Assembly: GCA_017380635.1 (NCBI GenBank)
Contig: JAFODP010000017.1
Coordinates: 179,185 to 243,184, forward strand
Reading direction: 5' to 3'
Origin: Bacteroidales bacterium
Lineage (GTDB): Bacteria; Bacteroidota; Bacteroidia; Bacteroidales; UBA1402
Length of the DNA stretch: 64,000 nt
Shown here: piece after piece, positions 48,050-57,697 of the stretch
How positions within the stretch are numbered: position 1 is the first letter of the stretch
Layout: each line of letters opens with the position of its first letter
Translations under genes and position numbers: made by a program
The notes under the pieces: model-generated
Databases searched by the model: none
What the model saw: only the letters and a program-made list of their open reading frames with translations
Told to the model about the DNA's origin: nothing

Positions 48050-50068
48050 TTAATAAATATCTTCGTCTTCGAGCTGGGCAGTGGGAATAAATTCAAGATA
48101 ATCATAGCAGAAAGCATGGCTTCCGTTAGACATCACACCTACCGCCTTGATACGCAAACTATGATCTTTACCAGGACCGAAATCATAACGACCCAAGATA
48201 CTACGCATAGAACCGACATCATCGCGAGCAGAAGCACCTGCAGGATACATACGGAATGAAGCATCGGGAGCCTTCATCCAGCCACGGTTACGTAAATCCT
48301 TGTCATTTTCATTGGGTTTACCCTTCAAAGCATCGTCACGATACAATTCTGCAGCGACATTCTTATCTGTAGGAACGGATTCTTCACCATAATATTCAAC
48401 CGCCATAGTGTAGTCCATGATAGAACCCACATCAGGATGTTCGGCACGCTTGGTCAAATCGAGCGGAATACCGATGGGCAGACCGTCCACATAAATTTGA
48501 ACAATGTAAGGAATATCGGTACGCAACTTGGTTCCCACGCGGAATTCCCAAGTACCTTCGGGCAAAGCAGGCAGTTTCTGTGTAAAGTCGAAGTTGCCAC
48601 CCACATAGAACGAACAACCTTGATACTGCACACTACCATTCACAATCTCGTTAGAAGTAAACTCAGAGGCTTCGGTAAAGGTCAAGTTAGAGAAGTAGTT
48701 CATAGGATAGATAATCTTCTTGTCGGTAGCATCGCCATCGCGCTTGGGACGCAACTTGTTGCTCATCATTTCAGGCAAGGTAGCATACACGTCGATACGC
48801 AAACGCTTGTTGAACACATCGTTCTGTACTTCCTGATCGAACACCAGAATATTATCAATTTCGTGCATCACACCATTGGTTGCTTCAGGCGCACCAGACA
48901 TAGCCACTTGTTTCACCCAACGCACACAAGAACCATCTTTCTTCAAGTTGAACACAGGAACAATAGCATTGCCATAACCGGGCGTATACACCAACTGTTC
49001 CTTAACTTCGATGATAGTATTAGCAGCCATCGGGAAGAGATAATCCACGATACCTTCGCCCTTGCCTGCATAATCACGGTCGCCCAACAAATGATCGTAC
49101 ATACCGGCCTTGTAGGTAAATTCACCACCGGCCACTGAATAATCCAGCAAGTGATAAGCAATAAAGCGATTCAAAGCATGGTTAGGATCGGTAGGATCTG
49201 TCAGGGCTGCATATTGAGGATACAAAGGATCGTACACACCCTTGGCAAACGACAACAAATCGGAATAAGTGTAGATACCGGCTTCATTATACACCGAGTC
49301 GGGTTCCACGAATGCCGTATAACGAATCAATTTTTCAGCAGGATGATCTTTGGTAAGTTGTCTGTAGGCATCATCTCTTTCGCCCAACAACATTTCGGTG
49401 AGTTCCGTTGCTTTCAAAGCTTGGATGAAAAGGCCATAACGAGCCGTATCGGTGGCGATATAATCGGGCAACAACAAATTTGAGGGAACCAGCACTGCAT
49501 CTACTGCGTGAAGCACACCATTGTGCACTTTCTGGTCGCGGAGCAACACTTCAGACGAGCCGTTCACGATAATCTTCAACTGATCGTTGGCCACATTGTA
49601 AGCAATGCTGATATAACGGTTCATCATGTTTCTTTCGCCGAAATAACCACCTTCGGGAAATTCGCTCACCATGTAGGCCTTAGTTGCAATCAACTGGTAG
49701 AAAGCCATCGACTTAAGCGCATCAAAACGAGCCGTTTCGCCATAAGTTTTATCTGCCAAGAAATCTTGCAAAGAAGTCGCACCAGAGTCGGCATAATAGG
49801 CCTTCATAGCCTCATTGGTAGGAGCAAAAACGGTAAAGGTACCATAGGTCGAAAGCAGATCGAAAACACCGGTCGAATCCAGCACTTCTGTAAATTCACT
49901 AAAGATACCGGGATTTTTTTCCAAATAATCCGCAATAGTCTCGCCTACAAAAGTGTAGTAAGCATCACCTACATCATCACTATTGAAACAAGAAGTAAAC
50001 ACTCCTACACTAGTTGTTAACATAATGGTTAACAACAGCTTAGACCACAATTTCTGAAACTTTCTCAT
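48050..50068 (-). CDS. Fasciclin (FAS1) domain lipoprotein
   Basis: A 672-residue lipoprotein (TTSVGVFTSC). FAS1 features appear near residues 40-200 (IADYLEKNPGIFSEFTEVLDSTGVFDLLSTYGTFTVFAPTNEAMKAYY and VHNGVLHAVDAVLVP). A second, more divergent copy follows around 210-430 (LNRFIAYHLLDYS, TNGVMHEIDNILVFD). The C-terminal 230 residues form a beta-rich region with YQGCSFYVGGNFDFTQKLPALPEGTWEFRVGT and CYDYLEFIP. Such lipoproteins accompany SusC/SusD pairs in some Bacteroidota loci and are thought to act at the cell surface; no SusC/D is present here. It is ended by its own terminator. Confidence 0.88.
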   Translation of the reverse strand: MRKFQKLWSKLLLTIMLTTSVGVFTSCFNSDDVGDAYYTFVGETIADYLEKNPGIFSEFTEVLDSTGVFDLLSTYGTFTVFAPTNEAMKAYYADSGATSLQDFLADKTYGETARFDALKSMAFYQLIATKAYMVSEFPEGGYFGERNMMNRYISIAYNVANDQLKIIVNGSSEVLLRDQKVHNGVLHAVDAVLVPSNLLLPDYIATDTARYGLFIQALKATELTEMLLGERDDAYRQLTKDHPAEKLIRYTAFVEPDSVYNEAGIYTYSDLLSFAKGVYDPLYPQYAALTDPTDPNHALNRFIAYHLLDYSVAGGEFTYKAGMYDHLLGDRDYAGKGEGIVDYLFPMAANTIIEVKEQLVYTPGYGNAIVPVFNLKKDGSCVRWVKQVAMSGAPEATNGVMHEIDNILVFDQEVQNDVFNKRLRIDVYATLPEMMSNKLRPKRDGDATDKKIIYPMNYFSNLTFTEASEFTSNEIVNGSVQYQGCSFYVGGNFDFTQKLPALPEGTWEFRVGTKLRTDIPYIVQIYVDGLPIGIPLDLTKRAEHPDVGSIMDYTMAVEYYGEESVPTDKNVAAELYRDDALKGKPNENDKDLRNRGWMKAPDASFRMYPAGASARDDVGSMRSILGRYDFGPGKDHSLRIKAVGVMSNGSHAFCYDYLEFIPTAQLEDEDIY

Positions 50069-50132
50069 ATTTGTTATTTTGATATTTTCCGTATACTACA
50101 ATTGGCTGCAAGTTTACAAAGATTTCTTCAAT

Positions 50133-50155
50133 AAAAAAAGCCTCTTTCGAGACTT
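50133..50155 (-). terminator. Terminator after the beta-helix lipoprotein gene
   Basis: On the minus strand AAGTCTC-GAAA-GAGGCTT (50155-50138) is a seven-pair hairpin with a stable GAAA loop, followed by seven T residues. Confidence 0.8.
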
Positions 50156-50186
50156 TTACAAAAAATGTTATAGAATCAAAAATTCC

Positions 50187-51608
50187 TTAAAAAAACTCGT
50201 AAGCACCCAAATCCGGAGCATCATCCTTCAGACGATCATTCGCATCGGCATCAAGGGGATAAGGCAAAGAAAGGAGACTGTCGCCGGCATTGACAGCAGG
50301 ACTGACGGAATCCAAGTGGAAATCGTAGTGATAATTGCGATTAATCGCCTTAAAATGAGGATCTTCGTTGTAAAGAACCTTGGTGGCAACATCTTCGCTT
50401 AAAGGCTCCACATTTCGCAACAGACAAGACTGAAAATCAAACTGATGCGCATAATCTTCCAACAGGCCGAAGCCCAACTCATTTTCTCGCGAACCATACA
50501 CGATACAATTCCGGAAAGAAGCTTGCTGCAAAGGATAAGGATGATATTTCTTCCGATCGTCTTGGGTAAAATTCACCACCACCAACGAAGGCGTATCTTC
50601 TTCCCTATTCACCAAAACCTGATAATTCGCTATGGTACAATGAGTAAACACCGCATCGCCACCAATCAGAGCCACGGTGTAGGAGCCACTGTTGGCCAAC
50701 ACGGTATTGGCCACTTCCATCTTCGTGCTCATGGCATAAAGATTTGTATAAACCATATTGAAAATCTGAGAATTGGTCAGCTTTAGCTTTTGTTTTTCCA
50801 ACGATGATGAATCGGAAATAATGCCATAGTAGGCGCCACGAATATGCGTATAATCGAACTCATTGTCGTAGCTATCCGTTCCCAAATAAACACCCGTCCA
50901 CTGACCGGGATACCATTCGTAAGGAAAATCATCGAAAGCCCAATCCAGACGATCGCCACGGAAAACAACCGGTTGCTGCAGACTGCCTTGCGATTTTATC
51001 GTACCATACACCAGCAAAGTGGCAGCGTCGTGAAAATAAAGATGCACACCCTCATCAAGACGCAAAGTAACATCGGGCGATACCACCAGACTATCGTAGA
51101 TAACGTATGGAATATCAGCACGTAAAAGCGTATCGGCAGTGATGGTTTTTCCTCGCCACAATTGCGCATTCCAGGCAAAGGCTTCTAAAACCAAACGCAA
51201 GTTTTCCTGTCCGTAAGCGAAACAAAGTTCGTCCACAATAGCTTGCGGACCAGAGAGTTCCTGCATAAATGGCGTCAGTTCCACGAAAACGAAAAGGCTA
51301 TCACCTGCCGGCAATGACAAATGCCTACATTCAGACAATGGCAAAGCATCCACACTGGCCCGATAGCCCGATTTTCCTTGTGAAAAATAAACAGAATCTA
51401 TCGTCATGTCGCGGTCTGAGGCATTGTAGATTTTAATCCAGGCCGTGGTGGAAGTAATGGTTGAAAACAATGTGTCGAAGCGCAGCGTATCTTGCGAACA
51501 GCGCAAATCGCCATCGCCCGGAGGAAAAAGTTTTGGTTGCCGCTCGCAAGCGGCGGCAACCAAAACGCAAGATATCGTCACGATAAGTATTTTCAACAAA
51601 TTTCGCAT
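50187..51608 (-). CDS. Predicted right-handed beta-helix lipoprotein
   Basis: A 473-residue lipoprotein (VTISCVLVAAAC lipobox). The first 150 residues are an immunoglobulin-like region (RFDTLFSTITSTTAWIKIYNAS). The rest shows repeated short strands with the parallel beta-helix pattern (VTLRLDEGVHLYFHDAATLLVYGTIKSQGSLQQPVVFRGDR, NSQIFNMVYTNLYAMSTKMEVANTVLANSGSYTVALIGG). It ends in DLGAYEF, common in such proteins. I recall relatives in Bacteroidales but no function. The ATG at 51608 was preferred to a GTG at 51614. Confidence 0.78.
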   Translation of the reverse strand: MRNLLKILIVTISCVLVAAACERQPKLFPPGDGDLRCSQDTLRFDTLFSTITSTTAWIKIYNASDRDMTIDSVYFSQGKSGYRASVDALPLSECRHLSLPAGDSLFVFVELTPFMQELSGPQAIVDELCFAYGQENLRLVLEAFAWNAQLWRGKTITADTLLRADIPYVIYDSLVVSPDVTLRLDEGVHLYFHDAATLLVYGTIKSQGSLQQPVVFRGDRLDWAFDDFPYEWYPGQWTGVYLGTDSYDNEFDYTHIRGAYYGIISDSSSLEKQKLKLTNSQIFNMVYTNLYAMSTKMEVANTVLANSGSYTVALIGGDAVFTHCTIANYQVLVNREEDTPSLVVVNFTQDDRKKYHPYPLQQASFRNCIVYGSRENELGFGLLEDYAHQFDFQSCLLRNVEPLSEDVATKVLYNEDPHFKAINRNYHYDFHLDSVSPAVNAGDSLLSLPYPLDADANDRLKDDAPDLGAYEFF

Positions 51609-51632
51609 CGACACAAAGTGCAGAAAATCAGA

Positions 51633-53081
51633 TTACAATCTTTCCAGAATAGCCAACAGATAATTCCATACACTTTCTACCGAAGGCACATACAGACATT
51701 CGTCGGGAGAGTGAACACCACGCATGGTCGGACCGATAGAAACCATATCCCAATCGGGATATTTCTGCAAGAACAAACCACATTCCAAACCCGCATGAAT
51801 AGCGTATACCACGGGCGCTTCGCCATACATTTCCTTATGAACATCCACCATCACTTTAAGCAAGGGAGATTCGGTATTGGGAGCCCAACCCGGATAACCT
51901 TCGGTATGCGTAGTGGTCATGCCGGCCAATTCGAAAATAGCGCGGATGCGGTTCACCACATCAATCTTGCTGCTTTCGATAGAACTACGTTGTGAGGTCA
52001 CGATAGTCCATTCGTTTTCCTTACCGGCAGTAGGTTTCACCGAAGCCAAGTTGGTGGATGTATCCACTTGTTCAGGCATATCCTTGTTCATACGAATCAC
52101 ACCATTGGGACAAGCATACATCGATTGCAAGAAACGGGTAGCATATTCAGGTTTCAACATCGTAGCGGGCGCATCGATGGAATCCAAGGTCAATTTCAAG
52201 TCGGGTTCGTTCTTGCCAAATTCAGCCTGCAATGCAGCTTCGAAAAGATTCAGACGCACGCGCAGTTGTTCTTTGCTGGCAAAAGGGACAGCAGCGATAC
52301 AAGCCGCTTCGCGAGGAATGGCATTGCTCAAGTTACCGCCTTGGAAAGATGAAATATACAATTCGTTCTGTTGAGCCTCTTCGTAAAGGAAGCGAACCAA
52401 AAGCTGGTTGGCATTACCACGACCGGCATTGATATCCGTACCCGAGTGACCACCCTTCAAACCGGTGATTCCCACTTTGAAATAGTACATACCCGCGGGC
52501 GTTTCCATGGTTTCGTAAGCAAATTGAGCCAAAGTATTGATACCACCGGCACAACCGATGCAAACCCAATGATCGTCTTCGCTATCGAGATTGATAAGCG
52601 TTTTACCTTGCAACAGACCAGGTTCGATGCCGGAAGCACCAACCAAACCAACTTCTTCGTCCACCGTGAACAGACATTCGATAGGGCCATGCTTGATATC
52701 GTCGGCAGCCAAAACAGCCAAAGCCATTGCTACGGCAATACCGTTATCGGCACCCAAAGTCGTACCGCGTGCGCGCATCCAATCGTCTTCTACATAAAAA
52801 TCGATGGGATCCTTTTCGAAATCGTGCTGCACATCGTTGTTCTTTTCACAAACCATATCGATATGTCCCTGCAAAATAACAGGTTTGGCATTTTCTCTGC
52901 CAGCAGAAGCCGGCTTGCGGATGATAATGTTTCCGGTTTTATCGTGAATACTTTCCAAACCATGTTCCTTTGCGAAATCCAGGAGCCATTGCTGTGCTTT
53001 CTGGGTTTTGAACGAAGGACGGGGAACTTTACAAAGTTCTTGAAAATAATGCCATACAGAGGCAGGTTGCAGATTGTTCAT
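51633..53081 (-). CDS. pepD: Aminoacyl-histidine dipeptidase (M20 family)
   Basis: PepD is a cytosolic zinc dipeptidase that hydrolyses Xaa-His and other dipeptides. The 482-residue protein has VILQGHIDMVCEKN (metal His and Asp), GTTLGADNGIAVAMALAVL (bridging Asp), VDEEVGLVGA (catalytic Glu pair) and a late GLECGLFLQKYPDWDMVSIGP with a metal ligand region. The ATG at 53081 matches the family start (MNNLQPASVWHYFQELCKVPRPS); a longer frame to 53468 is an artefact overlapping the divergent gene. It has a consensus promoter and is monocistronic. Confidence 0.95.
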   Translation of the reverse strand: MNNLQPASVWHYFQELCKVPRPSFKTQKAQQWLLDFAKEHGLESIHDKTGNIIIRKPASAGRENAKPVILQGHIDMVCEKNNDVQHDFEKDPIDFYVEDDWMRARGTTLGADNGIAVAMALAVLAADDIKHGPIECLFTVDEEVGLVGASGIEPGLLQGKTLINLDSEDDHWVCIGCAGGINTLAQFAYETMETPAGMYYFKVGITGLKGGHSGTDINAGRGNANQLLVRFLYEEAQQNELYISSFQGGNLSNAIPREAACIAAVPFASKEQLRVRLNLFEAALQAEFGKNEPDLKLTLDSIDAPATMLKPEYATRFLQSMYACPNGVIRMNKDMPEQVDTSTNLASVKPTAGKENEWTIVTSQRSSIESSKIDVVNRIRAIFELAGMTTTHTEGYPGWAPNTESPLLKVMVDVHKEMYGEAPVVYAIHAGLECGLFLQKYPDWDMVSIGPTMRGVHSPDECLYVPSVESVWNYLLAILERL

Positions 53082-53138
53082 ACTATTTGCGTTAAGTTGT
53101 TTTATAATAAATCGTTTCGAATTTGCAGATAATCGTGC

Positions 53139-53169
53139 AAATATAGGCCAAGAAAAGATAAGAAGCAAA
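53139..53169 (-). promoter_or_regulatory. pepD promoter
   Basis: On the minus strand TTTG (53169-53166), 19-base spacer, TATATTTG (53146-53139), 57 bases before the pepD ATG. It is back to back with the promoter of the divergent unit. Confidence 0.75.
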
Positions 53170-53179
53170 CAAAATATCA

Positions 53180-53211
53180 TTTGGATAATCGTACAAATAG
53201 CACTACTTTTG
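53180..53211 (+). promoter_or_regulatory. Promoter of the small membrane protein-OmpH-lon unit
   Basis: TTTG (53180-53183), 20-base spacer, TACTTTTG (53204-53211), 21 bases before the ATG at 53233. Only ten bases separate its -33 element from that of pepD on the other strand. Confidence 0.75.
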
Positions 53212-53232
53212 CACCCTATTTTGCACTGACTT

Positions 53233-53427
53233 ATGCTAAAAATACTCCTACTCACTTTGGGCATCGTACTGATAGCCGTATTGCTGTTGGGCATCCGCGT
53301 ATTCTTCGTCAAAGGCGGACGCTTTCCCAACACACATATCGAAGGCAATAAAGCATTGAGACAAAAGGGCATACACTGTGCATCGAGTATGGACAGAAGC
53401 GAAAGAAAACAAACAAAAAAACAATAA
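53233..53427 (+). CDS. Small single-span membrane protein
   Basis: A 64-residue protein with one N-terminal membrane helix (ILLLTLGIVLIAVLLLGIRVFF). A short basic tail contains GGRFPNTHIEGNKALRQKGIHC, ending in a Lys/Arg-rich segment. The NxxL-Rxx-GIxC block with two cysteines-to-serines pattern looks conserved rather than random, and the gene has a full consensus promoter. It precedes the OmpH-like gene by 12 bases, so they are likely cotranscribed. No function is known to me. Confidence 0.72.
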   Translation: MLKILLLTLGIVLIAVLLLGIRVFFVKGGRFPNTHIEGNKALRQKGIHCASSMDRSERKQTKKQ

Positions 53428-53439
53428 AAAAACATCATT

Positions 53440-54072
53440 ATGAAAAAGACCAACATTATTATCAACATCGTTTTGATTGTTGCCGTTGCAGCACTTTATG
53501 TTCTTCATTTCTGCAACCATTCCGCTTGTAACAAAGAAAATGTCGATTGCACTTTGGAAAAGGAACAAGTGGCCGAAAACCTGCCTATCGCTTATATCAA
53601 TGTAGACAGCCTGTTGCTTCAGTACGAATATTCTATCGAATTGAACGACCAATTGTTGCGCAAACGCGAAAATTCTCAGGCCAGCTACAACCAAAAGGCT
53701 CGTCAGTTTGAACAGGAAGCTGCCGAATTCCAACGCAAACTCGAAAACAACGCTTTCCTTTCGGAACAACGCGCCCGCAGCGAACAGGAACGTCTCATCA
53801 AGAAGCAACAAGATTTGCAGGAACTCGACCAACGTCTTTCCAACGAATTGGCCGTAGAAATGCAAAACATGAACATCCGTTTGCAGGATTCTATCTACAA
53901 CTATCTGAACGAATACAACAAGCAGAAAAATTATCACCTGATTATCAGCAACTCTGCCAACGATAACATTTTGATCGGCGCTCCTGCTTACGACATTACC
54001 GACGAAGTTTTGGAAGCCTTGAATGTTCGCTACAACAACAGCAGCAAGCCCGGCAAAAAATCGAAGAAATAA
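53440..54072 (+). CDS. OmpH/Skp-like membrane-anchored coiled-coil protein
   Basis: A 210-residue protein with an N-terminal hydrophobic segment (IIINIVLIVAVAALYVLHFC) and the Skp/OmpH opening IAYINVDSLLLQYEYSIELNDQL. A long charged coiled coil follows (about residues 75-150, ENSQASYNQKARQFEQEAAEFQRKLE), then a closing YHLIISNSANDNILIGAPAYDITDEVLEALN, diagnostic of the family. Skp proteins hold unfolded outer-membrane proteins in the periplasm. Six bases separate it from lon, giving a protein-quality-control pair. Confidence 0.88.
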   Translation: MKKTNIIINIVLIVAVAALYVLHFCNHSACNKENVDCTLEKEQVAENLPIAYINVDSLLLQYEYSIELNDQLLRKRENSQASYNQKARQFEQEAAEFQRKLENNAFLSEQRARSEQERLIKKQQDLQELDQRLSNELAVEMQNMNIRLQDSIYNYLNEYNKQKNYHLIISNSANDNILIGAPAYDITDEVLEALNVRYNNSSKPGKKSKK

Positions 54073-54078
54073 GACAGA

Positions 54079-56508
54079 ATGAATATTTACAACCAGATTT
54101 CTCTTTCTCAGGACGAAGAAAACAACGAGAGCAATTTCATCCCGATGATTTCGGAAGATGATGAACCTTATCTCGAGCAAACCGACCTTCCCGACACTTT
54201 ACCTATCTTGCCTTTGCGCAATATGGTATTGTTTCCCGGCGTGGCCATGCCCGTCAGTGTAGGTCGTCAGAAATCCCTGAGCCTGGTCAGAGAAGCATAC
54301 CGTCAAAACACCATCATTGCAGCCTTTACGCAAAAGGATGCCAAAGTGGAAGACCCGCTCCAGGACGACTTGGTAGAAGTGGGCGTGGTGGCGCGCATTA
54401 TCCGTATTCTGGAAATGCCCGACAATTCCACCACCATCATTCTACAAACCATCAACCGTTGTTCGTTGGACGAGCTCACTAGCAGCGAACCCTATCTGAA
54501 AGGCCGCATCGTCTTGCGCGAAGACATCATTCCCGAAAAACCTTCGCGTAAATTTGAAGCCCTGATCCAAGCCATCAAAGACCTTTCCATCAAAATCATC
54601 AAGAACTCTGCCAGCAATTTACCGCCGGAAGCCGTTTTTGCCATCCGCAACATCGAGAAGCATTTCGCCTTGGTAAACTTCATCTGCGCCAATTTCGCCA
54701 TCAAGATGCAAGAAAAGCTGGAATTGCTCTTTATCGACGATTTTCAGACACGTTGTTATCGTCTGATGGAAATCATGAACCGCGAATCGCAATTGCTCGA
54801 CTTGAAAATGTCTATCCAATCGAAAACCAAGGAAGGCATTTCGCAACAGCAACGTGAATTTTTCCTGCAACAGCAAATCAAGACCATCCAGAACGAATTG
54901 GGCGGCACCGCGCAAGAACAGGAATGCCAGGAAATGCGCAAAAAAGCCAAGCAGAAAAAATGGAGCCAGGATATTGCCGACAGTTTCGAAAAAGAAATGC
55001 AGAAACTGGAAGCCATGAGTCCCTACTCGCCCGACTATTCTACCCAAACCAATTATTTGCATACCTTATTGGATTTGCCTTGGGGAGAATATAGCAAAGA
55101 CAATTTTAATTTAGGTCGCGCCAAGAAGGTGTTGAACCAAGATCATTTCGGCATGGAAAAAGTTAAGGAACGCATCCTGGAACACTTGGCCGTGCTGAAA
55201 CTGAAAGGCGACCTGAAATCTCCGATTTTGTGTCTGTATGGCCCTCCCGGAGTGGGTAAAACTTCTTTGGGTCGCTCCATTGCAGAATCTTTAGGTCGTC
55301 AATATCAACGTATTTCATTGGGTGGTTTGCACGACGAAGCCGAAATCAGAGGACATCGACGCACGTATATCGGTGCCATGCCCGGTCGTATCATCAAAGG
55401 TTTGATGAAGGCCGGCACATCCAATCCGGTCTTCATTCTCGACGAAATTGATAAGGTAAACCGCGACGCAGCTCATGGCGATCCTTCTTTCGCGCTGCTC
55501 GAAGTGTTGGATCCCGAACAAAACCATGCTTTCCACGACAATTTTGTCGATTTGGATTACGATTTGTCGAAGGTGATGTTCATTGCCACCGCCAACTCGC
55601 TGAATACCATTCCCCAGCCTCTGCTCGATCGCATGGAGTTGATTGATGTATCGGGTTATCTAGCCGAGGAAAAAGTGGAAATCGCCTGGCGTCATTTGTT
55701 GCCCAAGCAATTGGAAAACCATGGTTTGAAAGCCGAACTGGTAGAGATTTCCAAAGCTGATTTGCGTTATCTAATTGAAGCTTACACCCGCGAATCGGGC
55801 GTGCGCGAACTGGATAAGAAAATGGCTCAACTTTGTCGTAGAACGGCGCATCTGATTGCTGCCAAAAAGGCCGAAAAGGTGCTCATTGACAAGGAAAAAA
55901 TACAGGAATTCCTGGGCGTTCCCCGTTATAAAAAAGACTTGTACGAAGGCAACGACAACATCGGCGTGGTGACCGGACTTGCTTGGACTGCTGTGGGTGG
56001 TGAAATTCTTTACATCGAATCGTCCATCAACAAGAGCAAGAACGGCGGCAAACTCAGCCTCACCGGCAACTTGGGCGATGTCATGAAAGAGTCGGCCATC
56101 TTGGCCCTGGAATATTTGAAAGCGCATCACGAAAGTTTGGGTCTTGGTTTGGACAGCAGCGTTTTCGAAGACTACAACGTACATATCCACGTGCCCGAAG
56201 GCGCAGTACCCAAAGATGGTCCGTCGGCGGGAATCACCTTGCTTTGCTCTTTAGCTTCGAGCTTCACACAAAGAAAATTGCGCAAAAACATTGCCATGAC
56301 CGGCGAAATCACCCTGCGCGGACGCGTGATGCCCGTGGGGGGTATCAAGGAAAAAATCTTGGCAGCCAAACGCGCCGGTATCAAGGAAATCATCCTTTCG
56401 GAAGACAACCGCAAAGACATCGAAGAAATTCAAGCCGTGTATATCAAGGGATTAACTTTCCACTTTGTACGCAACGCGAAAGAAGTCATCGAACTGGCCT
56501 TGCTCTGA
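54079..56508 (+). CDS. lon: ATP-dependent Lon protease
   Basis: Lon degrades misfolded and regulatory proteins in the cytosol. The 809-residue protein has the LON substrate-binding N domain ([23 protein letters not shown]), a coiled region, and an AAA+ module with Walker [10 protein letters not shown] (388-396) and FILDEIDK. The protease domain carries catalytic Ser716 in DGPSAG and Lys757 in GGIKEK. All catalytic parts are present. It is the last gene of a three-gene plus-strand unit, followed by a shared terminator. Confidence 0.97.
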   Translation: MNIYNQISLSQDEENNESNFIPMISEDDEPYLEQTDLPDTLPILPLRNMVLFPGVAMPVSVGRQKSLSLVREAYRQNTIIAAFTQKDAKVEDPLQDDLVEVGVVARIIRILEMPDNSTTIILQTINRCSLDELTSSEPYLKGRIVLREDIIPEKPSRKFEALIQAIKDLSIKIIKNSASNLPPEAVFAIRNIEKHFALVNFICANFAIKMQEKLELLFIDDFQTRCYRLMEIMNRESQLLDLKMSIQSKTKEGISQQQREFFLQQQIKTIQNELGGTAQEQECQEMRKKAKQKKWSQDIADSFEKEMQKLEAMSPYSPDYSTQTNYLHTLLDLPWGEYSKDNFNLGRAKKVLNQDHFGMEKVKERILEHLAVLKLKGDLKSPILCLYGPPGVGKTSLGRSIAESLGRQYQRISLGGLHDEAEIRGHRRTYIGAMPGRIIKGLMKAGTSNPVFILDEIDKVNRDAAHGDPSFALLEVLDPEQNHAFHDNFVDLDYDLSKVMFIATANSLNTIPQPLLDRMELIDVSGYLAEEKVEIAWRHLLPKQLENHGLKAELVEISKADLRYLIEAYTRESGVRELDKKMAQLCRRTAHLIAAKKAEKVLIDKEKIQEFLGVPRYKKDLYEGNDNIGVVTGLAWTAVGGEILYIESSINKSKNGGKLSLTGNLGDVMKESAILALEYLKAHHESLGLGLDSSVFEDYNVHIHVPEGAVPKDGPSAGITLLCSLASSFTQRKLRKNIAMTGEITLRGRVMPVGGIKEKILAAKRAGIKEIILSEDNRKDIEEIQAVYIKGLTFHFVRNAKEVIELALL

Positions 56509-56542
56509 CAAAGCGATTGATTCGACAAACTTTATCTGCATT

Positions 56543-56588
56543 AAAAAACCGACTTTCAGCATCGTCTGCAAAGCCGGTTTATTTTTTT
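56543..56588. terminator. Bidirectional terminator between lon and lptG
   Basis: AAACCGACTTTCAG (from 56546) and CTGCAAAGCCGGTTT (to 56580) form a stem flanked by A-runs on the left and T-runs on the right. It can end both lon and the convergent permease gene. Confidence 0.8.
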
Positions 56589-56602
56589 ATCGCTTGTTGA
56601 TT

Positions 56603-57697
56603 TTATTTCGGAGCCGTCCGATACAAGATGACGGCAATGATGGCGTAAAGGAAATTAGGCGTCCACACGGCAATGAATGGCGAAGTCTTGCCCGACAAGG
56701 CCATCGAGCCGGAAAGCGTATCGAAGAGAATGTAGGAAAAGGCAATGAGCAAGCCCAAACCCAGATGCAGCCCCATGCCTCCGCGCACCTTACGCGAACA
56801 CAAAGAAACCGCAATAACCGTCAGAATGAGAATCGACACCGGGAAAGAAAATCGACGATGATATTCCACTTCGTATTCCTTGATATTGGCTACGCCTCTA
56901 CGTTTCTGTCTATCAAGATATTGACGCAATTCGGTGGTGGTCATTTGTTCGCTGTAACCCTTCACGATAAAAAACTCGGATGGATTCATCACAATGGTCG
57001 TATCCAAGCTTCGTCCCTGGGAAATATGCTCAATCATACCATCGAAATCGCGGGTGAGATAGTCTTGCAAAGTCCACTTGTTTTCTTCTTTCATGGTGAT
57101 GCGCTGCGCTGTGGTTTTCGATACAAGTCGCTGATCGTCATATTCTTCCATAAAGAAACGATAACCAATTTTTCGTTTATCGTCGAAGCGTTCGATGTAA
57201 ATGATGACGCCTGGCTCGATTTCCATTTGCACATTGCGCACATAATCTTTGGTCACCTTGCGCACATATTTATCCTCGAAAGCCAAGCGGACCTTGTTGG
57301 AAGGCGGAATCAGATACGAAGACAAAAAGAACACCGTTATGGCCAACACTACGGCCGAAAACAAATAAGGACGCAACAAACGCGAGAAACTCATCCCTCC
57401 CGACAACATCGCAATGATTTCGGTATTTCCCGCCAGTTTGGAAGTGAAATACACCACCGCGATAAAAATGAAGAAAGGACTGAATTTCACACTGAAATAA
57501 GGAATAAAATTCAGGAAATAGTCGAAAATAATGGCATGAACCGGCGCCTCGTGTTGCTGAAATTTATCGAATTTTTCGTTATAGTCGAACACCACCACGA
57601 TAGCCATCACCAACATCAGGCAAAAGAAAAAGGTACCCATATATTTTCCGATAATATAGGTATCCAAACGCTTGAAAGGTGAACGCCATTTCTTCAT
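56603..57697 (-). CDS. lptG: LptF/LptG-family LPS export permease
   Basis: This inner-membrane subunit of the LPS exporter extracts lipopolysaccharide for transport to the outer membrane. The 364-residue YjgP/YjgQ family protein has an N-terminal helix pair (RLDTYIIGKYMGTFFFCLMLVMAIVVVFDY), the conserved SGGMSFSRLLRPYLF coupling segment, a large periplasmic beta-jellyroll region (about 110-250) and three C-terminal helices. LptF versus LptG cannot be settled by eye. The start ATG shares one base with the tgt stop (TAATG), so it is translated in tandem with tgt. Confidence 0.88.
   Translation of the reverse strand: MKKWRSPFKRLDTYIIGKYMGTFFFCLMLVMAIVVVFDYNEKFDKFQQHEAPVHAIIFDYFLNFIPYFSVKFSPFFIFIAVVYFTSKLAGNTEIIAMLSGGMSFSRLLRPYLFSAVVLAITVFFLSSYLIPPSNKVRLAFEDKYVRKVTKDYVRNVQMEIEPGVIIYIERFDDKRKIGYRFFMEEYDDQRLVSKTTAQRITMKEENKWTLQDYLTRDFDGMIEHISQGRSLDTTIVMNPSEFFIVKGYSEQMTTTELRQYLDRQKRRGVANIKEYEVEYHRRFSFPVSILILTVIAVSLCSRKVRGGMGLHLGLGLLIAFSYILFDTLSGSMALSGKTSPFIAVWTPNFLYAIIAVILYRTAPK

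Noticed and set aside
53082..53468. N-terminal extension of pepD
   Set aside because: It would overlap the divergent promoter and the small membrane protein gene, and family members start at the ATG at 53081.
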